From NCBI GenBank assembly GCA_025917655.1, contig CP084614.1, positions 1,674,001-1,738,000 on the forward strand: a stretch of 64,000 nt of DNA, read 5' to 3'. The notes under the pieces were generated by a model, which made no database searches, had not been told where the DNA came from, and was given only the letters and a program-made list of their open reading frames with translations. Position numbers and translations under genes: made by a program. The stretch comes from Chlorella sorokiniana. Its lineage: Eukaryota; Chlorophyta; Trebouxiophyceae; Chlorellales; Chlorellaceae. Positions 62,118 to 64,000 of this stretch are shown here, piece after piece. Positions within the stretch are counted from its first letter, which is position 1, and each line of letters opens with the position of its first letter.

Positions 62118-64000
62118 TTAGAAGCCGTCGATGTGTCCGGGGCCGCCGCCAGCCGCCGCCGCCACTGCCCCTTCCGACTTGGCCTTCTGCTCCAGCACAG
62201 CGGGGCTGGGCGCCGCAACCTTGGGCGCCACAGCGGGGCCACGTCTGCCGAGACGGCGCGGAAGGAGGCCGAGTCGGACATTGGGGAGGCGGGGGTCTCT
62301 GCAGCCACAGCAGCAGACGGGAGCAGGAGGGGACAGCGGCCAGCGCGGGCGTCAGGCCCGCTCACACCTGTGCGCATGCAACCCGCATGCTTGAACCTTG
62401 ACAGCGCATGCCCGGGAAATTATCCGCGCGGCCCCCGCCCCCGGGCTCACCCCCGCCCTGCTGGCTCGCGCGGCGCGGCACCACAAACGGCGGCTTCTGG
62501 TTGCGCACGAGGGCCCAGTGCACCCCCGAGAACCAGGGCTGGCGCTTGATTTCGTCAGCGCCCGCCCGCGCCCCCAGCCGCTTGGCGGGCTCCTGCAAAT
62601 TGGTTAATTGGGTGAGCGAGGGGAGGTGCCAAGGTCAAAGGTGGGGGTGCATGCGCATGCCTGCTTGCGAGCGCGTGGCCCTTGCGCAGGCATTCGCCCG
62701 AGGCCTTGTGGCGCCGCCGCTGCCCCCACCCGCCTCCGCCCCCCCCGCCCCGCCTCAACCTCCACCCACCCACCTTGTGCAGCAGCTGCGCAATGAGGTC
62801 CTTGCACTCGGCGGAGACGGCCGGGTGTCGGGAACACCAGCGGCTTCTTCAGCACGTTCTCAAACGTGGCGTCCCCCGCGCGCGCCCTGCGCATTGGGAG
62901 GGAGGCAAATCAAGCGCAGCAGGAGTGAGCCAGCAGACAGGCAGCCGCTGCGCTGGAGACGCCCTGCTGGCGTGGAAGCTGCAGCTGTGCGGCCCCCACC
63001 CACCCCCACCCCACGTGTGCCTGCCGCAACCAATCGCGGGGTGGCTCACCTGAAGGGCGTGGTGCCGTAGAGCAGCTCGTAGATGAGGATGCCAAAGGAC
63101 CACCAGTCCACCATGGAGGAGTGGCCCGAGCCTGCAGGCAGTACAGGTTTGGTGGGGGCGAGGGGGAGGGTTAGTGCTGTGCTGGGTGGGTGAGTAGCGT
63201 TCTGGGAGCAGGGGGAGGAGGGCGGCAGGCCTGCGGGTGGATGAAGGATGAAGGGCGCCGCGCGGCCCAACAGTCGCAGCCTGCCGCGGCTGCCGTAGCG
63301 GCAAAGCAGGCGCATATGGCCCAGCAGGCGGGGGCACCTGTGATGACCTCGGGCGCCAGGTACTCCTCAGTGCCCACAAACGAGTTGGCCCGCCCCTGCG
63401 GCTGCGCCACCAGCAGCACGTGCCGCCCGAGGCCAGCGCCTGCGCCTGCCGCCCGCCGTCCCGGCTCGTCCGCGGCCCGTCCACGCTGCCGCGCCGCGAC
63501 TCGCGGCTGGTGCGGATGCCGGCGGCGGCCGCCGCGCCAGCGGCCTCCTGGCGGCGCCACCGAGGGGTGGTCTGGGGGCAGTACAAGCAGCGAGGCGCTG
63601 GTGCTGCCCTGGCAGTACGACAGGTCGAAGTCGGTCAGCATGATGTGCCCGCTCTCGTGCAGCAGGATGTTCTCTGGCTTGAGGTCGCGGTACACAAAGC
63701 CCTGCAGGTGGAGGTACTGCAGCGCCAGCAGCACCTCCGACGCGTAAAACCGCACCGCAGGCTCGGCCAGCCGCTTGCTGCACGGATAGCAAGGGGGAGA
63801 GGGGGAGGCAGTGGGGAGACGAGGTGAGCCGCTTGCAGGGCCGGTGATGGATGGCTGCAAATCGGGCTGCCGCGCCGGCAGGCCCCCACACAGCGCAGGC
63901 CCTCAATTGCCCTCTCACGTTGGCTGCGAGTTGAGCAGCGCGTAGAGCTCGCCCGCTGCAGAACTCAAGCAGGAAGTGGAGGTGGGTGTCTGCGGGGGCA
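62118..64000 (-). CDS. PHOT: Phototropin, C-terminal kinase domain (runs off the right edge)
   Basis: Blue-light receptor kinase of the plant AGC-VIII group; the LOV domains lie beyond 64000. The first visible exon has [12 protein letters not shown] and LYALLNSQP. The catalytic loop is [19 protein letters not shown] and the DFG position is DFD, as in all phototropins. A low-complexity Arg/Ala/Pro insert of about 80 residues precedes the activation segment [37 protein letters not shown] and [11 protein letters not shown] follow, then [18 protein letters not shown] and [20 protein letters not shown] with [10 protein letters not shown]. These last pieces closely recall the Chlamydomonas phototropin end. 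The final exon carries an Ala/Pro/Val tail ending HIDGF with TAA at 62118-62120, if one C is restored (plus-strand G run at 62235-62238). Confidence 0.87.

Overview
The window is nuclear DNA of a GC-rich unicellular green alga. A trebouxiophyte of the Chlorella type is my best guess; this is inference from gene content and style. I place 21 protein-coding genes in 64 kb. All but possibly the phototropin end piece clearly contain introns. The introns are short, use GT-AG ends and carry C-rich pyrimidine tracts. TGTAA, the poly(A) signal known from green algae, follows several stop codons. Plant-lineage marks are glucan water dikinase with two CBM45 domains, L-galactono-1,4-lactone dehydrogenase, a phototropin, a J-domain/ferredoxin chloroplast protein, and a riboflavin synthase with a transit-peptide-like leader.

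Layout. 1-568 (+): end of a HIT/GalT-like protein. 1143-10392 (-): GWD1, starch phosphorylation. 10891-13736 (-): SGNH-hydrolase-like membrane protein. 14058-15642 (-): OTU1/YOD1 deubiquitinase. 16068-19419 (+): GLDH, last step of vitamin C synthesis. 19692-20150 (+): unrecognised 95-residue membrane protein. 20548-21808 (-): chalcone-isomerase-like protein. 22264-about 23126 (-): isoprenylcysteine methyltransferase-like. 23455-25531 (+): ribosomal protein eL19. 26025-28653 (+): DnaJ-ferredoxin protein. 29334-30603 (-): L-asparaginase-like. 31040-32215 (-): calmodulin. 32810-37117 (-): SEC23. 37511-44738 (+): SIN3. 45182-46728 (+): C2-like type I membrane protein. 47272-50142 (+): MFS transporter. 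50272-51847 (+): SYLF/Ysc84 protein. 52009-53196 (-): riboflavin synthase. 53957-57065 (+): CDH1/FZR. 57438-60411 (-): divergent sirtuin. 62118 to the right edge (-): phototropin kinase domain. Apparent divergent promoters lie between OTU1/GLDH, ICMT/RPL19, SEC23/SIN3 and riboflavin synthase/CDH1.

This is an ordinary housekeeping stretch, not an operon or island. I saw no transposon, viral remnant, tRNA, rRNA or CRISPR array. The genes cover separate jobs: starch and ascorbate metabolism, secretion, chromatin, cell cycle, light sensing and translation.

Two observations stand out. First, calmodulin can be read at its exact canonical length (149 codons) only if a 5-nt micro-exon at 31867-31871 is used. 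Second, almost every conserved gene shows one or more sites where a single base appears to be missing, mostly in short G/C runs. This looks like an assembly base-calling artefact rather than biology, and it means open reading frames here must not be taken at face value.
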